Source: Rhynchonema sp. JSB1_4
Taxonomy: Eukaryota > Nematoda > Chromadorea > Monhysterida > Xyalidae
Assembly (NCBI GenBank): GCA_030248065.1
Contig: JASAMV010007765.1
Coordinates: forward strand, 62,001-126,000
Reading direction: 5' to 3'
DNA: 64,000 nt
In this document: positions 26,101 to 34,901 of the stretch, piece by piece
Layout: every line of letters begins with the position of its first letter
Position numbering within the stretch: the first letter of the stretch is position 1
Program-made: the position numbers and the translations under genes
The notes under the pieces: model-generated
Database searches by the model: none
Told to the model about the DNA's origin: nothing
Seen by the model: only the letters and a program-made list of their open reading frames with translations

Positions 26101-27659
26101 TGATTTTTGGGGTCATTTTTTCAAAACCCCCACCCTCGGGTATGGGAAATTTTTGAGTTTTTGGAGAAACCCCCCCTGGTATGGGAAATTTTTGATTTTT
26201 GGGGGTATGTATGGGAAATTTCCCGAAAATTGGGCTGGGTATGGGAAAATTTCGATTTCTCAACGACACCACTGATTGGGTCTCAACCTGAGTATTGGGT
26301 ATTGGGTTGGGTCCCATTTGAGGTATTGGGTATTGGGGGGGGGGTGGGCCCTGATATTGGGTATTGGCTTGGGTCAAAAAATCGGTATTGCCCCCATGCC
26401 AAGTGGAAACGTAGTATTTGCGCGCGTAGCACGCGAATTTTGGGTAATTTGAGGTAAAAACCACTGATTTTACACTAATTTACACTAATTTTGTCCATTT
26501 TGGTCAAAAATTGGCACTTTTGGGGCAAAATCGGGGGGATACCTACCTACTGTACCGGGGTGAAAATCGGGGGGGATACCTACTGTACCCCCCCCCACCC
26601 CACCTCCAACACTGCTGCCCCCATGTACTACCCTACGTAACCAGAGGTCGCAATCGGGCCGGGTTTGGCCGGCCCGGCCCGGCCCGAGCCCCCAAATCTC
26701 CGGCCCGGCCCGGCCCGACCCGTACCCCCAAATCTCCGGCCCGGCCCGGCCCGAACCCCCAAATCTCCGGCCCGGCCCGGCCCGAATTTTTGGCTCAGAT
26801 TTTAACCCAATTTTTGTCATAATTTTTGCGATTTTTGAATCTATTTTTTTGGTTGAAAATTCATTGTTTTCCATGAAAAAGTCGCCAGATAGACAATACC
26901 AATGGTGTGTCCCCGGACCCCCCTAGGTACAGTAGGTAAATGACGCGCCATCCTGGTACAGTAGGTAGGTCGCCGCCCCCCGGCTGGTACAGTAGGGTGC
27001 TATTTTTGGCTCAAAATGGTATAAAATCCATATTTTTCATTCCAAATAATCGAAAAATCGCGCGCTGCGCGCGAAATGAGGGTTTTAGAGTACATTTTCA
27101 TCTAAACTTAGACATAAAAAATTTTGTTCCCCCCTAGCTCGGCCGGTACAGTAGGTAGGTTGATTGCAGGCCTTTCTGGTGGTACAGTAGGTTGATTGCA
27201 CGCCTGGGTAGCCACACCACTGCACAATACTGATCACTTACTTGCTGAATCCGTCAGAAATTTTAGTATTTTGGACAAAAAAACCCTACTTTTTCAGTAA
27301 AATAAGTCACTTCAGAAGCTTCTGGCCGGCCCGACCCTCCAAATCTCCGGCCCGGCCCGGCGCGGCCCGAGCCAAAAGCCCAAAATCGCGGCCCGGCCCG
27401 GCCCGAGGTCGGGCCGGCCCGATTGCGACCTCTGTACGTAACCCAGTGGCCAGTGGCTCATTTTGGAAAAAAAGAAACCCTGGCACGCGCCTGCTTGTGT
27501 CACCAACTTTAGTTCATCCAATTGTTTCTGACGCCGTTTGTTGACCACCCAATCGATTGTCAAGCCAACCCCAATGCCAACAGCGCATCCTGCAGCAGCT
27601 GCGATCAAAGTATTCGTCTTGCTACCGCTTCCTCCACCACCTCCAGATGAATTAGCCAT
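20131..27659 (-). CDS. RMDN3: RMDN3/PTPIP51-like TPR tether protein, complete, with a FFAT-type motif
   Basis: Eight exons on the minus strand splice in frame: 27487-27659, 22058-22173, 21847-21995, 20959-21157, 20710-20846, about 20567-20640, about 20380-20480 and 20131-20320. The product is about 380 residues. Residues about 18-38 form one membrane segment ([17 protein letters not shown]). A coiled coil spans the exon 1/2 join ([19 protein letters not shown]). Exon 3 is Ser/Pro rich and holds DEYFDADE, a near-consensus FFAT motif. Exons 4-8 form a TPR domain with [30 protein letters not shown] and [16 protein letters not shown]3 anchors in the outer mitochondrial membrane, binds VAP proteins of the ER and supports lipid transfer at contacts. 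Order and motifs fit RMDN3 better than RMDN1, which lacks the FFAT region. Intron 1 is 5.3 kb and filled with nested transposons. Confidence 0.9.
21286..21681. mobile_element. pogo/Tigger-like MITE
   Basis: The left end CAGTCAAACCCCGACATAA and the right end GGAGTTTGACTG are inverted repeats of the pogo/Tigger type (CAGTCAAAC). TA precedes the left end; the right flank is TG, so the TA duplication is imperfect. The element is 396 bp, non-coding, and lies in an intron of the RMDN3-like gene. Confidence 0.75.
22225..22370. repeat. Family C element fragment
   Basis: TGTGGCTACTTCTCAGGGAG and ATACCGGGGTACTGTGCCC match the left part of the CAGTGCTGTGGCTACT family (compare 53591 and 51387). A short GGGATCCGATTTGGGGGAG-type inverted pair follows. 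The right half is missing. It is interrupted by the small MITE at 22374. Confidence 0.6.
22374..22563. mobile_element. Small MITE with GGGAAAAGCTAGTCCAGTT ends
   Basis: TGTTGGGAAAAGCTAGTCCA near the left end is repeated inverted at the right end (TGGACTAGCTTTTCCCAAAA). AGATG flanks both sides. A run of CCTAAG repeats lies inside. Confidence 0.6.
22716..23587. mobile_element. Family A element, motif GCGGTTAGTGTACC
   Basis: It starts CAGTGTAGTTCCTGG and carries GCGGTTAGTGTACC or near copies five times, two on the left and three on the right. The core reads TTTTGGCGACCTTTGACAAC then repeated TTTTAGGCCTAAAAAT. A palindromic MITE splits the left arm. The expected right terminus CCAGGAACTACACTG is missing. 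Confidence 0.8.
22752..23273. mobile_element. 522-bp near-perfect palindromic MITE, TA target
   Basis: Left TAGGCAATCCAGCCGCTGAT and the right arm ATCAGCGGCTAGATTGCCTT mirror each other, and the two arms pair almost throughout (GTATACCAGAG, CACAGTTTGAGATAG, TTTTACGCTGGTC). TA flanks both sides, and the family A copy at 31559 shows the empty site (GTGTACCTACCCC). The element is non-coding. Confidence 0.85.
23588..23985. mobile_element. CCCGACACC-motif element, diverged
   Basis: Repeated CCCGACACCCGACATCTGG words border a core that includes CAAATTTTTGCTCATTTGC and TTTCACACGAAATAAACACC. The core matches the intact element at 45642-46052 in inverted orientation. The ends are eroded. Confidence 0.65.
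24155..25312. mobile_element. CAGAGTTCGG element with AAAGGAAAAAATTTTT blocks
   Basis: Termini CAGAGTTCGG and CCGAACTCTT. 8-bp target duplication CTCTGGAG at 24147-24154 and 25313-25320, inside the left arm of the family B element. The subterminal regions are A-rich with GGAAAA and TTTTCC blocks. It is itself split by the element at 24537. Confidence 0.85.
24537..24950. mobile_element. CACTGTAGTGGCTGG element, motif GGGGTATCTCGAG
   Basis: Termini CACTGTAGTGGCTGG and GCCTGCTACCACACTG. 8-bp duplication TTCTGGAG at 24529-24536 and 24951-24958. Motif GGGTATCT(A/T)CCTCGAG and relatives recur on both sides. The core has the palindrome CGCGCGCTCCGCGCG at about 24711. Confidence 0.85.
25471..26402. 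mobile_element. TAGGCATGGGGGCAATACC element, motif CCCAATACC
   Basis: Termini TAGGCATGGGGGCAATACC and GGTATTGCCCCCATGCCAA. 8-bp duplication GTGGAAAC at 25463-25470 and 26403-26410, inside the family B core. CCCAATACC is repeated more than ten times on the left and as GGTATTGGG on the right. A further element is nested at 25867. Confidence 0.9.
25867..26274. mobile_element. CAGTGGTGTCGT element, motif GGTATGGGAAATTT
   Basis: Termini CAGTGGTGTCGT and ACGACACCACTG. 8-bp duplication ATTGGGTC at 25859-25866 and 26275-26282, inside the CCCAATACC element. GGTATGGGAAATTT recurs at least six times. Confidence 0.9.
26642..27434. mobile_element. CAGAGGTCGCAATCGGG element, motif GGCCCGGCCC
   Basis: Termini CAGAGGTCGCAATCGGG and CCCGATTGCGACCTCTG. 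8-bp duplication TACGTAAC at 26634-26641 and 27435-27442. Runs of GGCCCGGCCCGG with CCCAAATCTCC spacers lie on each side. Another element is nested at 26900. Confidence 0.9.
26900..27222. mobile_element. CAATGGTGTG element, motif GGTACAGTAGGT
   Basis: Termini CAATGGTGTG and CACACCACTG. Flanks GACAATAC and CACAATAC match at 7 of 8 bases. GGTACAGTAGGT occurs at least five times and is the reverse complement of the family B motif ACCTACTGTACC. The core carries CGCGCGCTGCGCGCG at about 27059. Confidence 0.82.
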
Positions 27660-27749
27660 TTCTGTCACTATCAGGCAACTTTGTCCGTTGTTCTGCAGCG
27701 CTTAGAAAGGCGGATTGCGTGTTACATTCAGTTAGACTGGACTGCAAAA

Positions 27750-28381
27750 CAGTGTAGTACTTGGTCAGGGTGTTGACGATCGGAAGTGACGGACGGACAA
27801 TCACCAACCCACCATCTGTTCTGGACTGTACAAACACATCCCAATATCCCCCCTCTGCCCCCCCCTCCCCTTTCGGACGTAATGCATAATTTTCGTTCTG
27901 TTACTGTCCTGTGATCTGTCCGATTCCATCTTCCCCCCCAAACCCAAAAAAAATGGGACCCCAAATGTGTTGACGATAGATAGATGACCCAAGTCCGAAA
28001 TCTGGGGGGGGTCGATCCAAACTTGTTGACGATAGATAGATGGTGGGGGGGGGGGGTCGCCAAAAATCAAGGTATAGTATAGTGTACTAAGTATGTAATA
28101 ATGTGTAAATAATAATGAAAATGCACTTAAATGTACTAAATCCGCGCGTAGCGCGCGATTTTTTGCCTGTTTGGGGCAAAAATACCGATTTTGAGCCATT
28201 TTGAGTCAAAAATGTCAATTTTGGGTTCGAAATGTGTTGACGATAGATAGATTGTTCCCAAAATTTGTTGACGATAGATAGACTTGCCCATAAGTGTTGA
28301 CGATAGATAGATGAAATCAAAAAGTGTTGACGATAGATAGATGAATTTGGGGGGACCCCCCCCACCCCCCCCCCCAAGTCA
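27750..28381. mobile_element. Family D element, second copy
   Basis: It starts CAGTGTAGTACTTGGTCAGG. TTGACGATAGATAGAT is present on both sides of a core with CGCGCGTAGCGCGCG at about 28143. An unrelated ~155-bp segment (27779-27935) interrupts the first motif. The right end is reduced to CCCCCCAAGT before a third copy starts. It lies just upstream of the RMDN3-like start codon, in its presumptive promoter region. Confidence 0.75.
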
Positions 28382-28535
28382 GTGTAGTACTTGGTCAGGG
28401 TGTTGACGATAGATAGATTGGGACCCGAAATGTGTTGACGATAGATAGATGACCCAAGTCCGAAATCTGGGGGGGGTCGACCCAAACTTGTTGACGATAG
28501 ATAGATGGTGGGGGGGTCGCCAAAAATCAAGGCAT
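28382..28535. mobile_element. Family D element, third copy, left half only
   Basis: CAGTGTAGTACTTGGTCAGG and three TTGACGATAGATAGAT motifs are followed by an abrupt junction at CAAAAATCAAGGCA, where a different element begins. Confidence 0.75.
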
Positions 28536-28537
28536 AC

Positions 28538-28640
28538 CGTAAAAACCTAAATACAGCCCCCCCGTAATACAGCCCCCCAAAAAGGGGTCAGTGAATTAAT
28601 AGAGCCCCCCCCCCCCCCCCCCCCCGGAATAGAGCCCCCG
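28538..28640. repeat. TACAGCCCCCC / ATAGAGCCCCC element fragment with poly-C run
   Basis: It starts TACCGTAAAAACC and carries TACAGCCCCCC and ATAGAGCCCCC motifs around a C run of more than 20. It matches the inverted motif cluster at about 62100-62468 (GGGGGCTCTATTT and ending AATACGGTA). Confidence 0.6.
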
Positions 28641-29041
28641 CCACAAAGTAACATCCCCTATACTGTAGTTTATTAAGGCTTGATAGTGGTGTACAGGTAC
28701 ATTTATGCACGTTTGTTGTTTGTTCAGAGCACATAATACGCCTCCTATTGACGAATAGACACGAATAAATGCGGTTGCAAGTATTCAAATTCAAATTTTA
28801 TCTGCACGCTTTCGCAAAGACCTTTACACAAGATCCGGAGAAACCCTAAAAAAGTGAACATGAGTATTAATAAACGAAAATGTGAACATGACGAACAAAC
28901 GACAAAGAAAACGTACCGGCGAGATTCAACCAACCAAACTACTGGTAATGAAGAGAACAAACGTAACGAGCAATAAAGTCGGCAACGGATGACGGAATAT
29001 AGATGATTATCTGAAAAGCAGCAACCCAGTGACTGAGGAGA

Positions 29042-30650
29042 TCAGTCAACGACGGCTGAGAATTTTGTTGAAATATGGCGAGAAACTACGTCTCGACCAC
29101 GTGAGTTTAGTTTAGATTTAAAGGCCGCAATTGAGGCAGCAGAGACGACGCCCTCTGGTAGCCTGTTCCAGAGGTCCACGACACGATAGGCCCAGTATCC
29201 GGACAAGTCTGCACCCGCGCCATGGACTCGACACAAACTGTGGGAGTGCCCTCGGGTTGGGCGGCCGGTGTCACGAGATGGAAAGAAGGATTCCTTGGTT
29301 ACCCCAGGTATGAGACCATGAACGACTTTGTACACGAGCACAAGATCGTTCACGGTCCGGCGATAAATTAGGGGGTCTAAATTTAGGGCATGCAAACGCT
29401 GTTGGTAAGACAGTGTCTGCATGCCAGGTAAATAGTAGGTGAACCGACGTTGAATTTTTTCAATGTTTTTAGCTAAAGTGACATTTTGAGGGGACCAAAT
29501 GGACATGGAAAATTCCAGTAAAGGGCGGACATAGGCCAAATAAAGTTTTCGGAGGAAGTCGCGATTTCGACTGTGAAAGTTTCGGCGGATGGTCTTCTCC
29601 ATTCTGCTGGCGTCAGCCACAATTTTACCAATATGTGACTCAAACTTTAAGTTTTGTTGGTCTATTAAGACACCCAAGTCCCGGACATGGGGTGGTGAAA
29701 TAATTTGCTCATTCCCACAAAAATAGACAGGGGGGACTTGGGGGCGATTCCCAAGCCTTACTGTGACGCTCTTATGGCTGGCAAGAGCCATGCCATTTGC
29801 AGAGAGCCAACTAATGACCGCATTTATGTCACCCTGGAGGATTTTGTGGTCTGCAGCACTACGGATTTCCCTGTAAATTTTGATATCATCAGCGTAGAGA
29901 TACAGATAGGTACCTGGATGTACTACACTGACAACATCATTTATGTAGATGAGAAAAAGGGTCGGGCCGAGAACACTGCCCTGGGCGACCCCGGAGGTGA
30001 CCGGAATCCACCCAGAGACTGCGTCCCCGACCCGAACCCGCTGTGACCGCCCATTTAGGTATGAAGTTACCCAAGTGAGTAAATGGCGGGGGAAACCGTA
30101 GTGCTGCAGTTTTTGCAGCAGCGCAGAGTGGGGGACAGTGTCGAAAGCCTTTTGGCTGTCTAGGTAAATGATGTCCACTGCGTTCCCACGCTCCAACGCT
30201 GCTGTCCAGTGCGACATGCAGCACAATAGCTGAGCCTCTACAGAGCGACCAGGGATGAAACCGAATTGGGAGGGAGATAATAAATTATGTTTTTGAAGAT
30301 GGGCCATGACCTTTGAATTGACAAAGGTCTCCAAAAGTTTGCAGGAGGAGGATGTAAGAGAAATGGGGCGATATTTAGTGACATTTTTTGGGAATTTTTC
30401 CTTGGGGATCGGGATCACGTCGGCCAACTTGAAGTCATCAGGAACAACTCCGGTGTGGAGAATTTGGTTAAAAAGGAAAGAGTATTGGTCCACAAGGGTG
30501 ATGCCCAACTTTTTCAAGAAGGCCGAAGGGATCCCGTCAGGACCGGGGGTAGTTTTGGCTGGTAATTTTCGAAAAAACTGAAGGAGAATGGGGGGTGAGC
30601 AGACTATTTCCTCCATGTCCGGGACTGGATGAGCTGCACACAGAGGGGTT
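29042..30650 (-). mobile_element. 5'-truncated non-LTR retrotransposon with intact reverse transcriptase frame
   Basis: An uninterrupted frame of about 525 codons encodes a reverse transcriptase of the CR1/Jockey type. Visible blocks are GPDGIPSAFLKK, YRPISLTSS, FGFIPGRSVE, the first catalytic Asp in IIYLDSQKAFDTVPHS, GVAQGSVLGPTLFLIYINDV, the YADD centre (LYLYADDIKIYR) and a thumb region ending in WNRLPEGVV. There is no endonuclease or ORF1. Sequence upstream (plus-strand above about 30650) is family A MITE core, so the insertion is 5'-truncated there, as expected of target-primed reverse transcription. The ORF ends at 29042, and 28650-29041 is probably its 3' untranslated part. The open frame suggests a recent copy, but without endonuclease it cannot act alone. 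Confidence 0.92.
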
Positions 30651-30651
30651 G

Positions 30652-30925
30652 TGCCTGCAATTCCTTTTTGAAAATTTTACCTATTTTTGCCCCTTTTTGG
30701 AAAAAATTCTTCATAAAAAGGGTATTTTGGCGACTTTTGAGAACATTGACCTGAAAATCACACATTTTAGGCCTAAAAATGTCCATTTTAGGCCTAAAAT
30801 GGCCGTTTTAGGCAAAAATTGGGGAAATTAGTATACCCGGAGGGGAAATTAGTGTACTAGTGTACCTTGGTCGGGGAAATTAGTGTACCTTAGGGGGGTC
30901 ACCCCTCCACCCAGGAACTACACTG
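30652..30925. mobile_element. Family A element, motif GGGGAAATTAGTGTACC, left part missing
   Basis: The core (AAAAAGGGTATTTTGGCGAC, CATTGACCTGAAAATCACAC) and right end CCCAGGAACTACACTG match family A. The repeated motif is GGGGAAATTAGTGTACC (three or four copies) in place of GCGGTTAGTGTACC. The retrotransposon insertion has removed or separated the left arm. Confidence 0.8.
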
Positions 30926-31445
30926 GGCCAGGAGCTCAAATTTGATGTTCGTTTTATTTCTAGATGCTCGATATGAGAGTCACAGGCAACAGTCGGGCGG
31001 GACGCTGAATCAGGCTTTTTGCAAAGTTAACGGGGTGCGTGCAACTTGTATTGCTCCCAAATGTCCGAAAAACGACTGATTTAAATGTAAACTGACCAAA
31101 ATCTGGGTGCAATTGGCACCTAAGCAGGCAGAAAAACAGGTAGCTGAAATCGAGCTAATCTTGTTCTGGAAGTAAGCAAGTGCAGGAGCTTGTCTTTGAC
31201 ATCTACGTTGTCCAAGGGCCTTCTTGACCATAGACACAGTGAGGTATTGATAACTGATGTGACTCCGATAGCATCCACAGTCAGTGCATCAACGGATGCA
31301 CTAAAGTAGAATTTGATGTTCATTTTTCCTGCTTCGATGCTTCTGGAGGGCACAACCACAACCTTTGACTGCCATGTGCAGCAGCGTTGTGACTGACAAG
31401 CAGTATTGTAGCTGGGTGGGGATTGGGGGGGGGGGTAGCCCCAGT
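30926..31445. other. Spacer between transposons, nothing recognised
   Basis: Similar AAATTTGATGTTC words occur at 30943 and 31312. A 79-codon minus frame at 31120-31359 has no recognised domain and no clear splice context. Confidence 0.35.
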
Positions 31446-31554
31446 CAGTGTTGGAGGTACTCTGGAGGGATGATACCTACTGTACCGGGCTCGGAGAGGG
31501 GGATACCTACTGTACTGGGGGGGGCTACCCCCCAAACCCCCCACCTCCAACACG
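31446..31554. mobile_element. Family B mini-copy (109 bp)
   Basis: CAGTGTTGGAGGTACTCTGG at the left and CCACCTCCAACACG at the right. Two GATACCTACTGTAC motifs and no core. 8-bp duplication GCCCCAGT at 31438-31445 and 31555-31562, the right copy covering the first four bases (CAGT) of the adjoining family A element. Confidence 0.82.
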
Positions 31555-31558
31555 GCCC

Positions 31559-31815
31559 CAGTGTAGTTCCTGGTCGGGCGCAGCGGTTAGTGTACCTACC
31601 CCTTTTTTCCGTGCGGCGGTTAGTGTACCTCCCTGGGGGGAAGGGGGAAGACCCAAATGCAGGAAAAAGTCACTTTTTAAGGTAGAAAATTTGACCGATT
31701 TTTGCCCCTTTTTGGAAAAAATCTCCATGAAAAGGGTATTTTGGCGACTTTTGACATCATTGGCCTAAAATCGCCCATTTTAGACCTAAAAATGCCCATT
31801 TTTAGGCCTAAGGAT
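31559..31815. mobile_element. Family A element, motif GCGGTTAGTGTACC, right end lost
   Basis: It starts CAGTGTAGTTCCTGG. GCAGCGGTTAGTGTACC and GCGGCGGTTAGTGTACC precede the family A core. The core fades after TTTTTAGGCCTAAGGATG, so the right arm is absent. Confidence 0.8.
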
Positions 31816-31970
31816 GCCGAGACGTGGATACAGTAACAGGTGTGTAAGAATTCAGGTTGATACGGTATGGTCTAAGAGTGCAAAGCACGGCTGGTTTGCC
31901 TTTAGATACTCGCACGGGGCGGGGGTGCCAACTTGCGGGGGCGGTGGGTATTTCTAGGGTAGGTGCCAAA

Positions 31971-32415
31971 CAGTGTTGGAGGTACTCTGGAGGGGGATAC
32001 CTACTGTACCGCGCTCGGAGAGGGGGGATCCCTACTGTACCAGAGCCGATGGCCTGGGGGGGTTTGGGGGGGGGGTTAGTTTTTGGGGTGAAAATTTTTA
32101 ATGTGTTTATTATGTGTGGAATCGTGTGAAAACGTAGTATTTGCGCGCGTAGCGCGCGAATTTGGGGTAATTTGAGGTAAAAACCACTGATTTTACACTA
32201 ATTTTGGCCATTTTGGTCAAAAATTGGCACTTTTGATACCTACCTTTGATACACTTTTGGGGGGGATACCTACTGTACCGGGGTGAAAATCGGGGGGGAT
32301 ACCTACTACTGTACCATGCCAAACATCGGGGGGGGGATACCTACTGTACCAGGCGAGGCGGGATACCTACTGTACTGGGGGGCTACCCCCAAACCCCCCC
32401 CCACCTCCAACACTG
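31971..32415. mobile_element. Family B element, intact reference copy (445 bp)
   Basis: Ends CAGTGTTGGAGGTACTCTGG and CCACCTCCAACACTG. Exact 8-bp target duplication GTGCCAAA at 31963-31970 and 32416-32423. GGGATACCTACTGTACC-type motifs occur twice on the left and four or more times on the right, inverted about a core with GCGCGCGTAGCGCGCG at about 32143. The 8-bp duplication and CAGTG end fit the hAT superfamily. It is non-autonomous. Confidence 0.92.
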
Positions 32416-32423
32416 GTGCCAAA

Positions 32424-33914
32424 GCCAAGGTGGGGCTGGGGCTGCCTTTTGGTGTCCGACTGGTACGAAAAGTGTGGGTGCCACTTTTTTTCAACAAACC
32501 CACATCAATACCTTCAACAGTCCGATAGAGACACTGATAATGAACCAGAACGCCAAAAAAATAAGTGCAAGTTTGAAATTGACACGGATAATTGTTTCCT
32601 TTGCGAATCAGGCACCGATGTTTTCTTAAAGATTTCTATCTCCTCTATTTTTGTGGAAAATGGAAAATCAAAAATTTCAGATGTCATTCTCTCGAATTAG
32701 AGCGGGGAGGAATGAGTAAGTCACCGGAAACAAGGGAAATCGAATAATTGGGAGCACGGTCACGAGCAGCTCTTTCACAAGCAATTTTTTTTTCTTTCTC
32801 TGGTAGGCTAAGGCTTGAGCTTAGTTTCAGGGTTAGGCTTAGGTTTGGAGAAAAGTAGAATTTCTTGCCTCAGAAGTTCTCCGTCAAATAATTAGGCTTA
32901 TTATGCTCCAGTCAGGAAGCCCAGCCCTGTCCATAAAAAAATCCAAAAAAGTTCAACTTTAGACTTCTAGGTCACGTTGGTGTTCGATCCCGCCCTGCAA
33001 CGTGGGCGCTGTTCGTGAAGATTTATATCCGCGCTTAATAGAATGATTGCAAAGTTAAAATCAGTCGTCACCAGTGTTCAAATTGGTTCAGTCGTTTTTT
33101 TGCATGCGTTGGACCAGTCGCTTTCCCCATGTCCACGTAAACATATCTTGTCATTGCCACTTTGATAATGCGAAACTAAACGTTTTCCCGATTGTGGTGT
33201 CCTTTCCCGAGATTGCCACTGAACACCGTGGCCTGCTGATGATTGGCCCATTTTCTTAGCGCAAGCAACGTTTCACGTTACCCCAACGTAACGACAACAA
33301 CAGGAGTTTCATTCGTTCTGTGTGGTGCAGTCGGGTCACAGGGATGCATTTCAGTGGTGTCATTGGTGGGTCACAAAGACGAGGTAGCGAGCTCAGACAG
33401 CTGCAGCGTTGCGAATCCCACAGCCAGGCAGTTCAGTTTATGTGTCAGTGTTACGGCTGGTTTGGTGCTGCCCGCGTGTAGCCAGCCAATCAATTCACAT
33501 GTAGCCAGTCAGTTTCACTGTCAACACACGCACAGACGTAGACACACATTGCTGTGCGGGTGGGTGGACCTTGGGTTTGTTGGTTGGACGCGTGTAGTTT
33601 GCTTGCTGCTGTGTATGTGTGCACGGCACTCTGCGTGCTTGTGCTCCCTGCCGCTGCATCATTTTGTACGCTCACTTTTTATTTTCGTGAATAAAATATA
33701 CAACATCAGCTCATATTTTCAAAACTACAAGTACACTTTCACGTTTCTCCGCGTGCGGATAGTTTTGTCTTGTTGGCGGTGACGCCAGTTTATGAGTAAT
33801 CAGGCCAGTGAGAGTCAAGGTGCGACATACCCATATTTCGAACGTTTCATGCGTTAAATTATACAACTTTTTCAGACCCGTTATCCAACTCTAAAATTTC
33901 CCCCAAATCAAGAA
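32424..33914. other. No gene recognised
   Basis: No exon with recognisable homology. A plus-strand frame at 33243-33782 lacks an ATG start and looks non-coding (Cys/Val/His rich, no domain). The part next to 33915 is the likely promoter/5' UTR of the CS-like gene. An intron probably ends at TTTTTCAG (about 33875). Confidence 0.4.
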
Positions 33915-34901
33915 ATGCAGCCGTCAGCCCCATCATTGCCGGGTCAGGCCGAGCCCCCACCGCCCTACATGGACACCGACGACCTAGTGGCGAAGAACAA
34001 TGAGAAGAACAAGGAGGATGACCGGAGCAGCACTAGTTCGATTGAAAGTTGGTGCTTCTCGTTGGGCACTGTTCATGTTTTGGTTCAATGAAGCCCTCGG
34101 GACTCAATAATTTCATGATTCATGTTTGCGATAATAATTTGATTGATGGGGCATCGATGGGCATGATAACAAAACGGCAATACCCACGAGGGACGACAAA
34201 TCGCTGGCGCATCTTTCAGGAAAAGAAACCTGACTTTGTGCAATTCGTCCCAGCCTTCCCACCGTCAAGTTTTTATTGTTTTCAGACATCACCCTGTCAG
34301 TACCGACCGAGCAAGGCACCAGCGTCGAGTTGTGTCTCAAAGTGTACGGTCTCAAAGCCAAATCAAGCATGACGCGATGGTTCTACAAACTGGGCAAGCC
34401 AGACACACCCGAATGTCTGGTGTCTAACGCACGCGTGTTGACTTGGGAACTGACCAGCACGTCACTCAAGGTGCTCATGCACGTCAAAACGGACAGAAAG
34501 GCGGCGCGCAAGAACAAGAAACAGAAAACGCCAGATAAAACTGAGCAACAATCACCGAACAACGAACAGGCTTGTACGTCGGCAGCGGGCGAAGCGGCAG
34601 AGTTACAGCCCGGTTGGGAACAGTTCAAAATCAACATCAAACAATTCCCGTCCGAGCTGATCGCCGAACATTGCAGTTTCAACGTAAGTTGTGTTATATG
34701 TTTTGTTTTCAGAGAAACACTAGTATATCAATATCAATAACACATAATTGCTGCTTGAAACATCAGGAAATATTCCAGATAGCGCATCCGACCGGTCGTG
34801 ATTACAGTTTCATAATGATGGAGTTGAAGAAGAAAGACACGTCATGTGCATGGCAGCAGTTCCTACGCGATAACGGGACTCTAGATGTGACGCAAGTGTG
34901 A
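33915..34901 (+). CDS. Small protein with a probable CS-like domain
   Basis: Three coding segments splice together: 33915-about 34046, about 34287-34683 and 34768-34901. The product is about 220 residues. The N terminus is Pro-rich (AEPPPPYMDTDDL), followed by a charged Lys/Glu/Asp linker. The middle segment has beta-strand-like VELCLKVYGLKAKSSMTRW and then a Lys-rich low-complexity insert (KKQKTPDKTEQQSP). The last part, WEQFKINIKQFPSELIAEH and MMELKKKDTSCAW, resembles the closing strands of CS domains (Hsp90 co-chaperone fold: I.P..s, then IEL.LKK....W). This is a pattern-level call. An upstream ATG at 33792 would be out of frame with this splice pattern unless another intron boundary is used, so I start at 33915. 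Confidence 0.55.

Larger units (their letters stand above)
24133..26614. mobile_element. Family B element (GGATACCTACTGTACC), split by four nested insertions
   Basis: Ends CAGTGTTGGAGGTACTCTGG and CCACCTCCAACACTG. Flanking 8-bp target duplication CTGCCCCC at 24125-24132 and 26615-26622. After removal of the nested elements it matches the intact 445-bp copy at 31971-32415, including the core GTGTTTATTATGTGT and GCGCGCGTAG palindrome. Confidence 0.88.

Noticed and set aside
25300..26450. CRISPR-like regular short repeats (CCCAATACC, GGTATGGGAAATTT)
   Set aside because: Repeats are inverted about a centre, lack uniform spacers and lie inside elements with terminal repeats and 8-bp duplications in a eukaryotic intron.
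33243..33782. 179-codon plus-strand frame
   Set aside because: No ATG start, no domain, Cys/Val/His-rich composition, and no joining splice sites to the CS-like gene.
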